This document shows positions 36,059 to 46,247 of a stretch of DNA of 64,000 bases, piece after piece; position 1 is the first letter of the stretch; every line of letters starts with the position of its first letter. The stretch is from CAVSVP01 sp963731125 (GTDB lineage: Bacteria; Pseudomonadota; Gammaproteobacteria; Competibacterales; Competibacteraceae). The DNA is taken from the NCBI GenBank assembly GCA_963731125.1, contig CAVSVP010000006.1, forward strand, positions 248,001 through 312,000. The letters are read 5' to 3'. The position numbers were made by a program, and so were the translations under genes. The notes below the pieces were generated by a model, which saw only the letters and a program-made list of their open reading frames with translations, did not search any database and was not told where the DNA came from.

Positions 36059-37270
36059 GTGAATATAGAACGTTCGTTATCTCAACGGCCCAAAATATTG
36101 GTGTTCAGTACGTTGTTTCCTCATCCTGGGCAGCCCAATGCAGGCCTGTTTATTCGTGAACGTATGTTTCGCGTCGGCGAGAGGCTCCCTTTGAAAGTAG
36201 TAGCTCCCGTGGCCTGGTTTCCCCTGCAGGGTCTAATTCGCTTGTTTGCGCCTAACTACAGACCCGTAGCACCTTACCATGAGGTGCAAGATGGAGTAGA
36301 TGTCTATCATCCCCGCTTCCTCGCCATACCTGGATTACTTCGCTCTCTGGATGGCTTATTTATGGCGCTAGGGTGCCTGCCGACGTTATACAAAATACGG
36401 CGACAGTTTAACTTCAATTTTATTGATGCGCATTTTGCCTATCCCGATGGATATGCAGCCACACTGTTAGGAAAATGGTTAAACTTCCCTGTCACCATTA
36501 CCCTTCGAGGGACTGAGGTTCCTCTCTCACGAACCAATCGTCGCGCACTGATGATAAAGGCTCTTCAGCACGCTCGGCATATATTTTCCGTCACAGATTC
36601 TCTCAAACGTCATGTTATGGCTTTGGGTGTGGATGGCAGCAAAATTCAGGTGGTTGGTAATGGTGTGGACACCAGTAAGTTTCAACCCGTAGCAAAAACC
36701 AGGGCGCGCAGGCAGTTCGGAATTCCTGCGGAAGCAAAGGTACTGATTTCTGTTGGAGGGCTCGTCGAGCGTAAAGGATTTCATCGTGTCATCGAATGTT
36801 TGCCCGGGCTGAGGCAACATATACCGGATCTGCATTATTTGATCGTGGGTGGCGCCTCAGGCGAAGGTGACTGGACTCAACGCCTCAAGCAACAGGTCAA
36901 AGACCTGAGTCTGGAGGATAATGTTCATTTTTTGGGAATAATGCCGCCCAGCGACTTAAAGATCCCGCTGTCGGCAGCAGATATCTTTGTGCTCGCGACG
37001 CGTAATGAAGGCTGGGCTAATGTATTTTTGGAGGCAATGGCTTGTGGATTACCCGTTATAACGACAGATGTCGGTGGTAATCGAGAGGTGATTTGTTCTG
37101 ACGACTTGGGAACTATAACTCCATTTGGAAATAAAGAGCAATTACAAAAGGCTATATTGAATGCATTGTCGAAAATATGGGACCGAAGCGCAATTATTAA
37201 TTATGCCAAACAAAATTCTTGGAATAACAGAGTTGATATTATCGTTTCAAGGTTTTGTTCTTTTTTTTGA
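36059..37270 (+). CDS. Family 4 glycosyltransferase
   Basis: A 403-residue GT4 (GT-B fold) enzyme. The acceptor half starts ILVFSTLFPHPGQPNAGLFI; the donor half has VGNGVDTSKFQP, LISVGGLVERKGFHRVI and the nucleotide-sugar motif ATRNEGWANVFLEAMACGLPV. It probably adds one sugar to the lipid-linked repeat of the exopolysaccharide on the cytoplasmic face. GTG start at 36059, with AAGGA upstream. The next gene, a sulfotransferase, begins 13 bases later, so the two form an operon. Confidence 0.93.
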   Translation: MNIERSLSQRPKILVFSTLFPHPGQPNAGLFIRERMFRVGERLPLKVVAPVAWFPLQGLIRLFAPNYRPVAPYHEVQDGVDVYHPRFLAIPGLLRSLDGLFMALGCLPTLYKIRRQFNFNFIDAHFAYPDGYAATLLGKWLNFPVTITLRGTEVPLSRTNRRALMIKALQHARHIFSVTDSLKRHVMALGVDGSKIQVVGNGVDTSKFQPVAKTRARRQFGIPAEAKVLISVGGLVERKGFHRVIECLPGLRQHIPDLHYLIVGGASGEGDWTQRLKQQVKDLSLEDNVHFLGIMPPSDLKIPLSAADIFVLATRNEGWANVFLEAMACGLPVITTDVGGNREVICSDDLGTITPFGNKEQLQKAILNALSKIWDRSAIINYAKQNSWNNRVDIIVSRFCSFF

Positions 37271-37283
37271 GAGGATCAAAGTA

Positions 37284-38114
37284 ATGGAGGCTGTTCATTA
37301 TTACCTGGAGAAAATTGACCGACTAGGAATACTTGCACGCAAGTATTTATTATCTAAATTTAGTCTGCAGGGGAAAACCATCAACTCTACAAGAATATTT
37401 ATAGCCGGTATGCAGCGTTCAGGCACTAATATGGTGATGGATATCCTCGAGCGCAGTTTAGAAACTGATACCTATCATGAGAGAGATGCGCGCGCGTTTG
37501 ACAATTATCAGATGCGAGACAGAAAAGTCATTCGTGGTCTTATTGAACAGTCGCGAGCAGAGTTCTTTATCATCAAGGCGCTTTGTGAGTCTCAGTATCT
37601 TCACTCTTTACTGAATGATTTCGAACCATCGAAAGCATTATGGGTGGTCAGGAATTATGAGGATGCAGTAAATTCCATGATGATTTCCTTCCCGGGATTC
37701 ACGAAGCGGATCAAGTTAATCGTAAAAGATCGAAATTCGTGTGGTTGGAGAAGCCAGGGAATGTCTGATGAAACTCATGCATTACTCCGTAACTTCTATC
37801 ATGACGGTATTAACGAGGCAACTGCTGCGGCACTGAAATGGTACTATAGAAATATCTTGTTTTTTCAACAAAAACTCGATGACGATGACCGCGTCAAACT
37901 AATTTTATATGAGCATCTGGTAACCAACCCAAAAGAAGAAGCAAAAAATATCTTTGAATTTCTTGGACCGAAATTTCACTCCAGAGTAGTGTACTGGGTT
38001 TCTCCGCGTTCAATCCGGCGTCGTCCGCCACCAGAGATAGAGCCGGGCGTAAAAAAACTTTGTGATCAGCTTCTGCAAAGATTTCTCAACATAACAGAAG
38101 CAGCAGCAGATTGA
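37284..38114 (+). CDS. Sulfotransferase-family protein
   Basis: A 276-residue protein with the PAPS 5'-phosphosulfate loop FIAGMQRSGTNMVMDIL at residues ~32-48 and a 3'-phosphate region with ALWVVRNYEDAVNSMM. These enzymes move sulfate from PAPS to sugars or other acceptors. Coupled to a glycosyltransferase gene, it probably sulfates the polymer or its precursor. The frame is open further upstream, but the ATG at 37284, with GAGAGGA before it, is the clear start. It is the first of three sulfotransferases in the window. Confidence 0.87.
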   Translation: MEAVHYYLEKIDRLGILARKYLLSKFSLQGKTINSTRIFIAGMQRSGTNMVMDILERSLETDTYHERDARAFDNYQMRDRKVIRGLIEQSRAEFFIIKALCESQYLHSLLNDFEPSKALWVVRNYEDAVNSMMISFPGFTKRIKLIVKDRNSCGWRSQGMSDETHALLRNFYHDGINEATAAALKWYYRNILFFQQKLDDDDRVKLILYEHLVTNPKEEAKNIFEFLGPKFHSRVVYWVSPRSIRRRPPPEIEPGVKKLCDQLLQRFLNITEAAAD

Positions 38115-38257
38115 TGTCCACTTTTTATACTTTCATTTTTTTGTACTTTCATTCTCAACGCTTTATTATTTTCTCGTGCATGAAATATTAGACCTCTCAA
38201 GGTAAAAAAATCGGATTTAATTTTTAGATAATTAAAAGTGACTATTAAATTAATTTT

Positions 38258-39544
38258 TTAGTTAGAAGGACTTCTTGATACCATGCCACCAAATGAATTG
38301 ATATCATCGCTAACCTGCGCAATTTCTTCTGCTAAATACTGTTTTAATAACACCTTGCATAAGATAAGAACTGCAAGTAGTTGATAAAATAAATCAAAAT
38401 AAGCAAGACCTAAAAATGAGCCACCCACCGCATATCCAGCCATACTAGCCTGAAGCATGGCCGCTAAATCTCTCATCCACTCTGTTTCCTTATGCTTTTT
38501 AGCATTCTTAATAATCCATGATGCCGAACGCCAGGCCATAAGCCAAATTAATAAATATAATGTTAAACCCACAAAACCTTGCTCTCCTAAAATTTCCAAC
38601 CAAATACTATGAGCATCCGTGCCGTTTTCTGCGATGTAGATCTCAAAACCTCCACCTGTTATAGGACGCTCGAGAGCTTTATGATAACCGAATTCCCACG
38701 ATCGAACTCTATTATGCGCGGAAGCGTCAGTTTGACTGACTTCGGGATCCAACATTGTATTCATCCGTTCTTCCCAACTCTCTGGCATAAAAGAGAAAAT
38801 CACCAAGCCTGTAAAAGTAAAAAATATAGCAATTAGTATTGATCTACGAGTTTTTATTAATAATACAGAACCCATTGCTAGTAAGCCTAATAAGCCTCCT
38901 CTTGAGAGCGTTCCCACGCTACCAAATGCTGACAGGATCATAGCAACGGTTAATCCATAGCGAATCCACCTGCTATTGGCTCTTAGCTGTAGATAACGCA
39001 TCAAGGGAAGCGTCATATTAATGGCGATTGCTAAGGTATTGCGTTCTCCGATAAAGGTTCCAGGTGGTCCCAATACTTGGTGAACACCACCGGTGATAAT
39101 CGTAAAAACACCACCTTTTATCGCAAAAAAACCAATAGAGAAAACGATAACCCACATCAATCCATTAATACGTTTCTCACTTCCCATAAGCATCAGCGAC
39201 ATAAAAGTCATGAGCTGAATTTTCCAAACCTTATCCCATTGTGCCCACGCAAGCCAAGGATATTGGGAAAATACTGTCGAGATAAACATCCATAGAACAA
39301 ATAAAAATAATACGATAGACTCTCGCGTCCAGGGGATTTTTTTTGGTTCTCTAGATAAAAAGAAGCCAATAAATAATACTATAGACACTAACAATGCAAA
39401 GGGAAAATTATAGGCGAAACCCCAAGTCAGCCGATGGGGGTTCATGTAGCTAATCCACGACCAAACAAAAATTCCTACATAAGGTCGATATAAAATTACC
39501 GGTAAACTCCCGAAAACCAGGAAAGCGACGATTAAATCTCTCAT
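38258..39544 (-). CDS. Putative O-glycosylation ligase/polymerase, XrtA system-associated (TIGR03097-like)
   Basis: A 428-residue polytopic protein of the Wzy/WaaL class. The N-terminus RPYVGIFVWSWISYMNPHRLTWGFAYNFPFA is characteristic of the exosortase A-associated O-ligase family, and GPPGTFIGERNTLAIAINMTLPL with the later FGSVGTLSRGG are family blocks. A long periplasmic loop (EERMNTMLDPE to HSIWLEILGEQG) holds the probable active site. It may polymerise the repeat or ligate glycan to PEP-CTERM proteins; which is not settled. Minus strand, 134 bases downstream of the TIGR03088-type glycosyltransferase gene. Confidence 0.88.
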   Translation of the reverse strand: MRDLIVAFLVFGSLPVILYRPYVGIFVWSWISYMNPHRLTWGFAYNFPFALLVSIVLFIGFFLSREPKKIPWTRESIVLFLFVLWMFISTVFSQYPWLAWAQWDKVWKIQLMTFMSLMLMGSEKRINGLMWVIVFSIGFFAIKGGVFTIITGGVHQVLGPPGTFIGERNTLAIAINMTLPLMRYLQLRANSRWIRYGLTVAMILSAFGSVGTLSRGGLLGLLAMGSVLLIKTRRSILIAIFFTFTGLVIFSFMPESWEERMNTMLDPEVSQTDASAHNRVRSWEFGYHKALERPITGGGFEIYIAENGTDAHSIWLEILGEQGFVGLTLYLLIWLMAWRSASWIIKNAKKHKETEWMRDLAAMLQASMAGYAVGGSFLGLAYFDLFYQLLAVLILCKVLLKQYLAEEIAQVSDDINSFGGMVSRSPSN

Positions 39545-39678
39545 ATAATTATCATTAATTAAAAAGTCAAGAGATGTATTGCCTTGAACACATACAACTC
39601 TCCTGTTTTTTCTTCAGTTAATTAACAGTTTTCGAAATATTACTAAACGCTAAAATTCTTTTCAAGATTCTGATGATT

Positions 39679-40791
39679 TTACTGCAGGCAAGCTGCATAC
39701 AATTTTTGGTAAGTATCGACCATGATATCGATGGTAAATTGTTCTGCAAAAACTGTGCGTCCTTTTCTTCCCATCTCTCGTGCCGTATTACTATCCCCTA
39801 GAATGTTCTCAATTGCCGTCGCTAAGCTTTGAGGTTCATTAGAGGGAACCAGTAAACCATTGACCTCGTGTTTTACCACCTCCCGATTCCCTCCTACATC
39901 GGTAGCCACGATGGGTTTACCTGCCGCACAAGCCTCAATCAAGGTTAAGGAAAGCCCTTCACTATGCGAACACAACACGAAGACATCCATAATGCTTAGC
40001 AGATCGGGAATATCCGTTCTAGTTCCTAGAAAGTATGTCTTATCTTGAATGTGCAGTTGCTTAGCTAAAATCTGTAAATCCACTTTCAAAGGTCCATCTC
40101 CTATAATTAGCAAAACCGCATTCAGATAGTTTCCGTTGACAATTTGCATGGCACGAAGGAGGCTTGCATGATTTTTAATCCAATCTAAGCGCGCTACAAT
40201 CCCAATAACAGGTTGCTCGGATGTCAGGTTTAATTCCCGGCGGATAGTTTCTTGTGGACGAATCGTTAAACTTTGCGTATCTTCCACACCATTATAAATG
40301 AGTCGAATCCGGTCTCGTTCTATACCCTCTTCCTTCGCTAAATATTCCTTTCCTGCCGCGGAAACAGCGATGATACTATCCACCATGTGTGCAAGAATTC
40401 TGTTGGTAATTTTCACTTTTTTACTGGAAGAAAAATCCCTCCCGTGTTCGGTATAAACGATACACGGCACTCTAACGAGTCTTCCAGCCAATGTCCCATA
40501 AAAAAATGCAGTCGGATTATGCAAATGCAGAATCTGCACTCCCGATTTTCTGAAGAACTTCGCCAGCTTAAGAATATAAGCGAAATCGATCCCCGCCCTT
40601 CTTCTAATAAGATGAATAGCGACTCCAATATCGGATAAACGCGACCCTAAACTTCCTTGACTATCGTAACAACAAACAGCAGGTTGATAATAAGAGCGAT
40701 CTAGTCTTGCCAGGAGATTCACCACCATCATTTCTAATCCACCAATCTCCAGACCTTGAAGCAAGTGCAGCATTTTTATGGGTGCTCTCAA
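39679..40791 (-). CDS. GT4 glycosyltransferase, XrtA/PEP-CTERM system type (TIGR03088-like)
   Basis: A 370-residue GT-B enzyme starting MLHLLQGLEIGGLEMMVVNLL, a start I associate with the PEP-CTERM/XrtA-linked glycosyltransferase family. The donor domain shows IGIVARLDWIKNHASLL, FVLCSHSEGLSLTLIEACAAGKPIVATDVGGNREVV. Expected to extend the exopolysaccharide repeat unit in the cytoplasm. It stands upstream of the O-ligase on the minus strand, the same pairing seen in many XrtA loci, although here the pair is 13 kb from the xrtA operon. Confidence 0.88.
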   Translation of the reverse strand: MRAPIKMLHLLQGLEIGGLEMMVVNLLARLDRSYYQPAVCCYDSQGSLGSRLSDIGVAIHLIRRRAGIDFAYILKLAKFFRKSGVQILHLHNPTAFFYGTLAGRLVRVPCIVYTEHGRDFSSSKKVKITNRILAHMVDSIIAVSAAGKEYLAKEEGIERDRIRLIYNGVEDTQSLTIRPQETIRRELNLTSEQPVIGIVARLDWIKNHASLLRAMQIVNGNYLNAVLLIIGDGPLKVDLQILAKQLHIQDKTYFLGTRTDIPDLLSIMDVFVLCSHSEGLSLTLIEACAAGKPIVATDVGGNREVVKHEVNGLLVPSNEPQSLATAIENILGDSNTAREMGRKGRTVFAEQFTIDIMVDTYQKLYAACLQ

Positions 40792-41065
40792 ATCTTTTAA
40801 CTCAATTTTCTCATTAGTAGAACCGATGATCGCTTTACCCTTTGCAAGGTGTTCACTTCACCATGAAACCTATTCATATTTGGTGTAAATTAATTAATTT
40901 CCGTCACCTCAGCGTCCTGTCATCTCAAATTGCATCGGTTACATACAAAATTTATACGTTTTCGTCCCATAGCTCTCTAAAAATATAAAATAACAGAGGC
41001 AGGTATTATGCCGGTTTGGCAGCATGCTATTTATCATGCATAAGCTGCACACGGCGGCTAGTGAC

Positions 41066-43213
41066 TCACGCTTTGAACGTCCTATCCACCTCAATTAACA
41101 ATTTTTCAGAGAGCACCACTTTAACGGCGGGATCATTCGCTATCCATGCGATGAGTTTTTGCTTCAGTTCATCGAATACTTCTGGATGCCGGCCCGAAAC
41201 ATCATGAAGGCATTCGGGATCGTTGACAGTATCAAATAACTTAAATACCGCCGAAGACCTCATTGGAAAATAGATTAATTTCCACCTTTCTGTTCTAATC
41301 ATGCGATCTTTTGCTTGTACAATAATGTTTTTAAATTCCGGTTTAATAGAAAGCGTACCCTTCTTCTTGTCTACTACGTCCAGCAAATCCGGCAAATCCG
41401 GATAACGCAAGTGATCTGCTGCTATCCCAGGTAAATTCGTTAACCAGATTCCCGTTTCACTAAACGCTACAAGATCCAACCTCTTACCCTTATCTTTGCC
41501 TTCAATATAAGGCACAAGCGACACACCGTCCATAGTTTCCGGAATTGGTACACCCACTAACTCTAGTAACGTAGGTGCAACGTCAATACTTCGAGTTATC
41601 TTTGACACATGGGGAGTTGGCATCCGACGCGGATCTACGATAATTAGTGGAATTCTTGAGCTGCTATCTCCCTGTACACTATTACCTTGCCCCCAAGTAT
41701 TATGTTCAAAAAACTCTATACCGTGATCGCTATAAATTACTAAGATAGTATTCTCTTCGAGACCACATGCCTTGATATGCTTTAAAATTTTAGCGACTTC
41801 ATCATCAAAACTTTTTACACAGCCATCGTATAAATTAATAATTTGCTCTAAGTCAAATTCTTTTCTACCATCACCTTGACGGCGAATAATTTCGAATGGA
41901 TCTCTTAATCGAGCCATTACAAATTTTGACTCACCTGAATAATTAGGATCAGCATAAAAACCATAATAAGGATACTCCGATGCAAACGGTGGGTGAGTCG
42001 TAGCCATAAACGCATTGAGCATAAACGGCGTACCGGCTGCTGCAAATCGACTAATCTGGACTCGCACATCGCGTCCAATCTTTTGCGTCAGTGGAATTCC
42101 AGCTAAATAATATAGCTCTGGCAAAAAACGCTTGCCAAACCGATTATGTGTAAACAGTGTAAGAAACAAGCGTATATCCTTCGGTCCTTGCCTAATCAAA
42201 TACTTAATGTTCCATTGATCATGGGGCAAGTCGAGTTGCTCAAAACCCAGCTGGAATTTACCAAGGTCACCTCCAGCCCAGTCACTGATAGCAGCAGCGC
42301 GGTAACCAGCTTCAGACAGTAATTGCGCGAGACTGGGAACAGGTAATATTGTTTCCTCCTCGGCCACGAAATTATCTCGGATTCCGTGTTTATGCGGCCA
42401 CACACCTGTTAGCAGAGAAATTAGACTGGGTGCAGTACGGGCACACGGAACAAAACAGTGGCTAAAAAGGGTTCCACGCTGCGCCAGGTTATCTAAACAA
42501 GGCGACACATTGCGAGGATAGCCCAGACTACCCAAGCGATCGGCACGCAATGTATCAGCACCAATCATAACGATGTTTGGCTTATCAAGGTTCGGTTTTC
42601 GCGCAGAAACGACAGGCGGTGGTTCTTTTTCTTGGACCCCCCACAACACCATCCCGCTTAGGATCGCAATGATCATCAGCAGTGTCACGACTTGCTCATA
42701 TTGACCTGTTGCGAAAAGACTTAAGACAGCAGCACCAAATATACCCAAAGCAATCAGCAAAATTCCTTTTTGTATTACCTGAACCCGGCTGGGAGAAAGC
42801 CATCGCCAGAAACAATAGAACCGCCCTAAACGGTAATGAGATGAGATGGCAATCGTACCGGGTGAAAACAGTAGACGACGACAAAACTGTAAAGTCGTGA
42901 GTAAAATCAGCCCGGCTAAACCGCAAAAAAAAACTGGGATAAACTGAAAGGACAGATCGAGATAAATGACAAATGAAATATAGATCAATACACCGAAAGC
43001 AGCCATTATAAAAGATAAAACAAATACCCAAAAAGCAAGTCTTATCAGAGCAAATATGGAATACCAGGTGTAGTTTTTAAGAACTTCTTTTCTTAATTGT
43101 GGCCCTGTTCGAGAAAAATCACTGAGTGATTTAGCCACCAATATAAAAGTCCATATAAATGCCACACTAACCGCTGCAATTATAGCCATTAAATTTTGTT
43201 GATGTAGTAGCAT
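41066..43213 (-). CDS. Membrane-bound alkaline-phosphatase-superfamily (sulfatase-like) protein
   Basis: A 715-residue protein. The first ~190 residues hold five membrane helices; the rest is a sulfatase-fold domain with NIVMIGADTLRADRLGSLGY (metal-binding Asp), CARTAPSLISLLTG at the nucleophile position, and VIYSDHGIEFFEH (SDHG metal ligands). In true sulfatases the nucleophile is Cys or Ser in C/S-x-P-S/A-R; here the aligned residue appears to be Thr (T-A-P-S), as in phosphoethanolamine and phosphoglycerol transferases. It may transfer a phospho-group to the polymer rather than remove sulfate. N-terminal membrane anchoring fits periplasmic action. Transcribed toward the TIGR03088-type gene. 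Confidence 0.85.
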   Translation of the reverse strand: MLLHQQNLMAIIAAVSVAFIWTFILVAKSLSDFSRTGPQLRKEVLKNYTWYSIFALIRLAFWVFVLSFIMAAFGVLIYISFVIYLDLSFQFIPVFFCGLAGLILLTTLQFCRRLLFSPGTIAISSHYRLGRFYCFWRWLSPSRVQVIQKGILLIALGIFGAAVLSLFATGQYEQVVTLLMIIAILSGMVLWGVQEKEPPPVVSARKPNLDKPNIVMIGADTLRADRLGSLGYPRNVSPCLDNLAQRGTLFSHCFVPCARTAPSLISLLTGVWPHKHGIRDNFVAEEETILPVPSLAQLLSEAGYRAAAISDWAGGDLGKFQLGFEQLDLPHDQWNIKYLIRQGPKDIRLFLTLFTHNRFGKRFLPELYYLAGIPLTQKIGRDVRVQISRFAAAGTPFMLNAFMATTHPPFASEYPYYGFYADPNYSGESKFVMARLRDPFEIIRRQGDGRKEFDLEQIINLYDGCVKSFDDEVAKILKHIKACGLEENTILVIYSDHGIEFFEHNTWGQGNSVQGDSSSRIPLIIVDPRRMPTPHVSKITRSIDVAPTLLELVGVPIPETMDGVSLVPYIEGKDKGKRLDLVAFSETGIWLTNLPGIAADHLRYPDLPDLLDVVDKKKGTLSIKPEFKNIIVQAKDRMIRTERWKLIYFPMRSSAVFKLFDTVNDPECLHDVSGRHPEVFDELKQKLIAWIANDPAVKVVLSEKLLIEVDRTFKA

Positions 43214-43597
43214 AACAAAATTTTCTTATTTTCATCTCAATAAGTGATCAACCAACGTGCTTGTATACTTTTACAATTAATTAGTTACCATTTTTCTGTT
43301 TAAAACTAGCCATAAACACCAAACGTTCCATATTGTAACCACCAAGTATTACATGATAACGATGTAAACCAACGCTTGCATTCCAAGTCAAAAAAAGCGG
43401 CTGCCATCAATACAATAAATGATGGAATCCTTAGAAAAAATACTATAGGAAAACTCAATAGAAACACCGTGCAGTAGAGAAACCGGCTGGATAACGAGGA
43501 TAGATCCAACTAGACCTACAAACTCATCCATCGGCACCCTTTCAACCGGCGCCGTACCCTCTCCATAACTCCATGTCAGGCAGCATATCCAAAGTTT
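43214..43597. other. Intergenic region with possible membrane-protein remnant
   Basis: 384 bases without a firm gene. On the minus strand 43306-43509 reads as 67 residues with two hydrophobic stretches (FLYCTVFLLSFPIVFFL, FIVLMAAAFF) from a TTG codon and no ribosome binding site; it could be debris of a polymerase-type membrane gene or chance. An adjacent frame (around 43450-43600) is also open for about 40 codons. Not called as a gene. Confidence 0.3.
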
Positions 43598-45070
43598 TTA
43601 GATCGGCTGCTTACCAATTTCCAACCGTAAAAATTTTCTCCATCTTCTTGTTTCGGTTTCCAATGATGCGATGGGTAGATACAGGAACGCCAATGCGTAG
43701 CTTAAACTTCCCGCGCTTACCATGCCCAACAAATACAACACGGGATGACCGACTTGCCAGTAGGCCAGCAATCGATCGGCAAGAAACAATATACTGAGTA
43801 AAATCGCATTTAGCAAAAGACTAGGCTTCAATGCTTGCATCAGATTACGAAAATTTCCCTCAATAGATCGACTGGCTACCTTGAGCAGACGCAAACTATA
43901 GTAGACCGAGCCCAATAATACTGCCCAGGCAATGCCTACTAAGCCCCACTTGAGACCAATCCAGGCGCTTATGACGATCACCGCCAAGCACTCCAACTGA
44001 ACTTGCATTTGTCGGAATAACTGATTCTGCGCTGCAATCACTGCTCTCGAAGCCGTAGCAATACAGTAAAATACGGCTGATTGAGAAAGGATTTGTAGAG
44101 GCAGTGCAGAAGGTAGCCATTTTTCACCATACACGACGCGGATGAATGGTTCGGCGATCCAAAACAAGCCGATGCTAAAGGGTAAGGTATACACAGCCGT
44201 TAAGGTAATAGTGCGAAAATAAATGTATTTCGATGTGTCCTTATTATCTTGGACTTTCGAAAGTCCGCGAAACACAGTTTGATACGCTGAGGTACATATT
44301 ATTCCTGGTGCTATTTCACTAAGACTCAGCGCTCTGTTATAGAGGCCAAGTTCGGCAGCCCCCAAAAAGCGGCTCACCAGCAGTTTACTGGACTGAACAC
44401 GAACGTACTCCAGAATGTCAGTAATCGCGACCTTAACCCCGTAGCTGCCAAGGCGTTTCGCTACCTCGGTGCGGAAATAAATTCTTGGCCGCCAGCATGC
44501 AACCCACTGACATAGCATGATACTGATCATCGCCCCTGCAAGCCCACCCCATACCAGGCTCCAAAAGCCCATACCATTGAATGCCAATAGAACGCTTACC
44601 AACCCCCCGCAGGGTAGAGTTACAAACTGTATTGAAACTATTGCTTTAAAACGCATCTCGCGCCGCAATTTAGATCTTGGAACATAATCAAATGGGCGCA
44701 AAATAAAACTAATCGCAGAGACTCTTAATAAATCGGTATAAAGTTTGTTATCAAACCATATTGCAAACCACGGTGCGATAGCAAAAAAAAAGGCATATAC
44801 CAAAGCACAAGATATTAACTGTAGCGTGAATACGACTTGATAATCACGTTCGTTGATTTCTTTTGCCTGGATTAATGCTGCGTTCATGCCGCCCGTAAGG
44901 AACTGCCCCGCTAGCCCCGTGAATATCCCAACCGTCGCTACTAAGCCGAAATCCTCTGGCACGAGAAGACGAGCGAGTATGACACCGAACACAAAAGACA
45001 AGCCTTGTTCGAAAACACGACCGGTCAATAACCATTGGGTTCCGCTACGGATGCTTTCGCCGAGATTCAT
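43598..45070 (-). CDS. Oligosaccharide flippase (Wzx/PST family)
   Basis: A 490-residue protein with about 12-14 membrane helices of the polysaccharide-exporter (MOP) class, close to lipopolysaccharide biosynthesis proteins of the WzxC type: SIRSGTQWLLTGRVFEQGLSF at the start, ILARLLVPEDFGLVATVGIF, GGMNAALIQ, FDYVPRSKLRREMRF. It would flip the undecaprenyl-linked repeat to the periplasm before polymerisation. ATG at 45070 is preferred; a TTG at 45094 would add eight residues. It overlaps the 3' end of the upstream glycosyltransferase by 26 bases, implying coupled translation. Confidence 0.92.
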   Translation of the reverse strand: MNLGESIRSGTQWLLTGRVFEQGLSFVFGVILARLLVPEDFGLVATVGIFTGLAGQFLTGGMNAALIQAKEINERDYQVVFTLQLISCALVYAFFFAIAPWFAIWFDNKLYTDLLRVSAISFILRPFDYVPRSKLRREMRFKAIVSIQFVTLPCGGLVSVLLAFNGMGFWSLVWGGLAGAMISIMLCQWVACWRPRIYFRTEVAKRLGSYGVKVAITDILEYVRVQSSKLLVSRFLGAAELGLYNRALSLSEIAPGIICTSAYQTVFRGLSKVQDNKDTSKYIYFRTITLTAVYTLPFSIGLFWIAEPFIRVVYGEKWLPSALPLQILSQSAVFYCIATASRAVIAAQNQLFRQMQVQLECLAVIVISAWIGLKWGLVGIAWAVLLGSVYYSLRLLKVASRSIEGNFRNLMQALKPSLLLNAILLSILFLADRLLAYWQVGHPVLYLLGMVSAGSLSYALAFLYLPIASLETETRRWRKFLRLEIGKQPI

Positions 45071-46244
45071 AAGAGCTTCGGGAACAACTTTCAAAAATGC
45101 CGCTTAATTGCAAAGATTTTTTAGCCACAATTTCCCAGGAAAACCCCTCATGGGCACGGCAATAACCTTTTGCCCCCATTTTCTTAGCTAAAGTCTTGTC
45201 ACTGAGTAGCTTTAAGAGGCCAACGGCGACCTCTTCAATACAGTTGCCATTCACTCTTAAACCTGTCACATCGTGTACAACAGCGGCACCGGTTCCGCCC
45301 ACGTTGCCAGCCAAAACGGGTTTATCGCAAGCGGCCGCCTCAAGGAAAACCAAGCCAAACCCCTCGGTGTCGTGATTAATTTCTCGGTTAGGCATCGCAA
45401 ACACATCGGCAGCGTTATACCAGCGAGGTAGCTCCTCCGTCGAGATATGACCCAGCAAATGCACACGACTCGCCACCCCAAGTTCCTGAGATAAGGATGT
45501 CAGATACTCCCAATCTTCGCCGATACCAATGATAACATGATGAACATCAATGCCGCTCTGCAACAAACGCGGTAGTGCCCGCACAACCTGATCAAAACCC
45601 TTGCGACGTTGTAATCGCCCTACAGACAAAATAAGCGCTTGACCTTCCAAAAGCCCAATTGACTTACGTAAGTCAAGCACCTCTAACCCAGGTTGAAAAC
45701 GTTCAATATCGACTCCCGGATAAATAATGGTAATTCTTTTCGGAATAACGCCCAATTTAATCAATTCATCCCGTGTAAATTCACTATTGGCAATGATGTG
45801 GTCGGCACGCCGGTAAGTAAACACCATGGCCTTAAGCTTTAGCGGTTGTCGCCAAGTAGTAATTTCCTCACCATGAGCATATATAAGTAGAGGACGTCGT
45901 TTGAGACGGGCCACTAACCATCCTACCAGACCTTCAGGAAGAACGCGGCCAGCATGTATCGCATCTAAATCATGGCCAAACGCCAGACGCAGAGACTCGC
46001 TTAGCAGCTTAAGGTAGATGACCAAAGACTCTGGCATCAGCCATCCGTAACGACGCAGTGAGAGCCGATGTACGCTGTTGGGGGACGTCGCATCGTATTC
46101 CGCCGCACCTGGAGCATCCGCTGTTACGATGTGCGTTTGTTTCCCGCTAATCCGCCGGTAAACTTCAGCAAACCAGATAGCTGTGCCGCCTTTAATAGGC
46201 AAAAACATTTGGGTAATTACCAAATAGCGAGGCACATGAGCCAT
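45045..46244 (-). CDS. Family 4 glycosyltransferase
   Basis: A 399-residue GT-B enzyme: RYLVITQMFLPIKGGTAIWFAEVYRRI at the N-terminus, IYPGVDIERFQP and LILSVGRLQRRKGFDQVV at the domain junction, then DTEGFGLVFLEAAACDKPVLAGNVGG, where Glu residues hold the nucleotide sugar. Presumed to add a sugar to the exopolysaccharide precursor. It is directly upstream of and overlapping the flippase. A decayed GT2 gene ends 3 bases upstream, so an older operon of GT2, GT4 and flippase seems likely. Confidence 0.93.
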   Translation of the reverse strand: MAHVPRYLVITQMFLPIKGGTAIWFAEVYRRISGKQTHIVTADAPGAAEYDATSPNSVHRLSLRRYGWLMPESLVIYLKLLSESLRLAFGHDLDAIHAGRVLPEGLVGWLVARLKRRPLLIYAHGEEITTWRQPLKLKAMVFTYRRADHIIANSEFTRDELIKLGVIPKRITIIYPGVDIERFQPGLEVLDLRKSIGLLEGQALILSVGRLQRRKGFDQVVRALPRLLQSGIDVHHVIIGIGEDWEYLTSLSQELGVASRVHLLGHISTEELPRWYNAADVFAMPNREINHDTEGFGLVFLEAAACDKPVLAGNVGGTGAAVVHDVTGLRVNGNCIEEVAVGLLKLLSDKTLAKKMGAKGYCRAHEGFSWEIVAKKSLQLSGIFESCSRSSYESRRKHP

Positions 46245-46247
46245 TGC

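Noticed and set aside
43306..43509. 67-codon hydrophobic minus-strand frame between flippase and sulfatase-fold genes
   Set aside because: TTG start without ribosome binding site; may be debris of a membrane gene but cannot be assigned.
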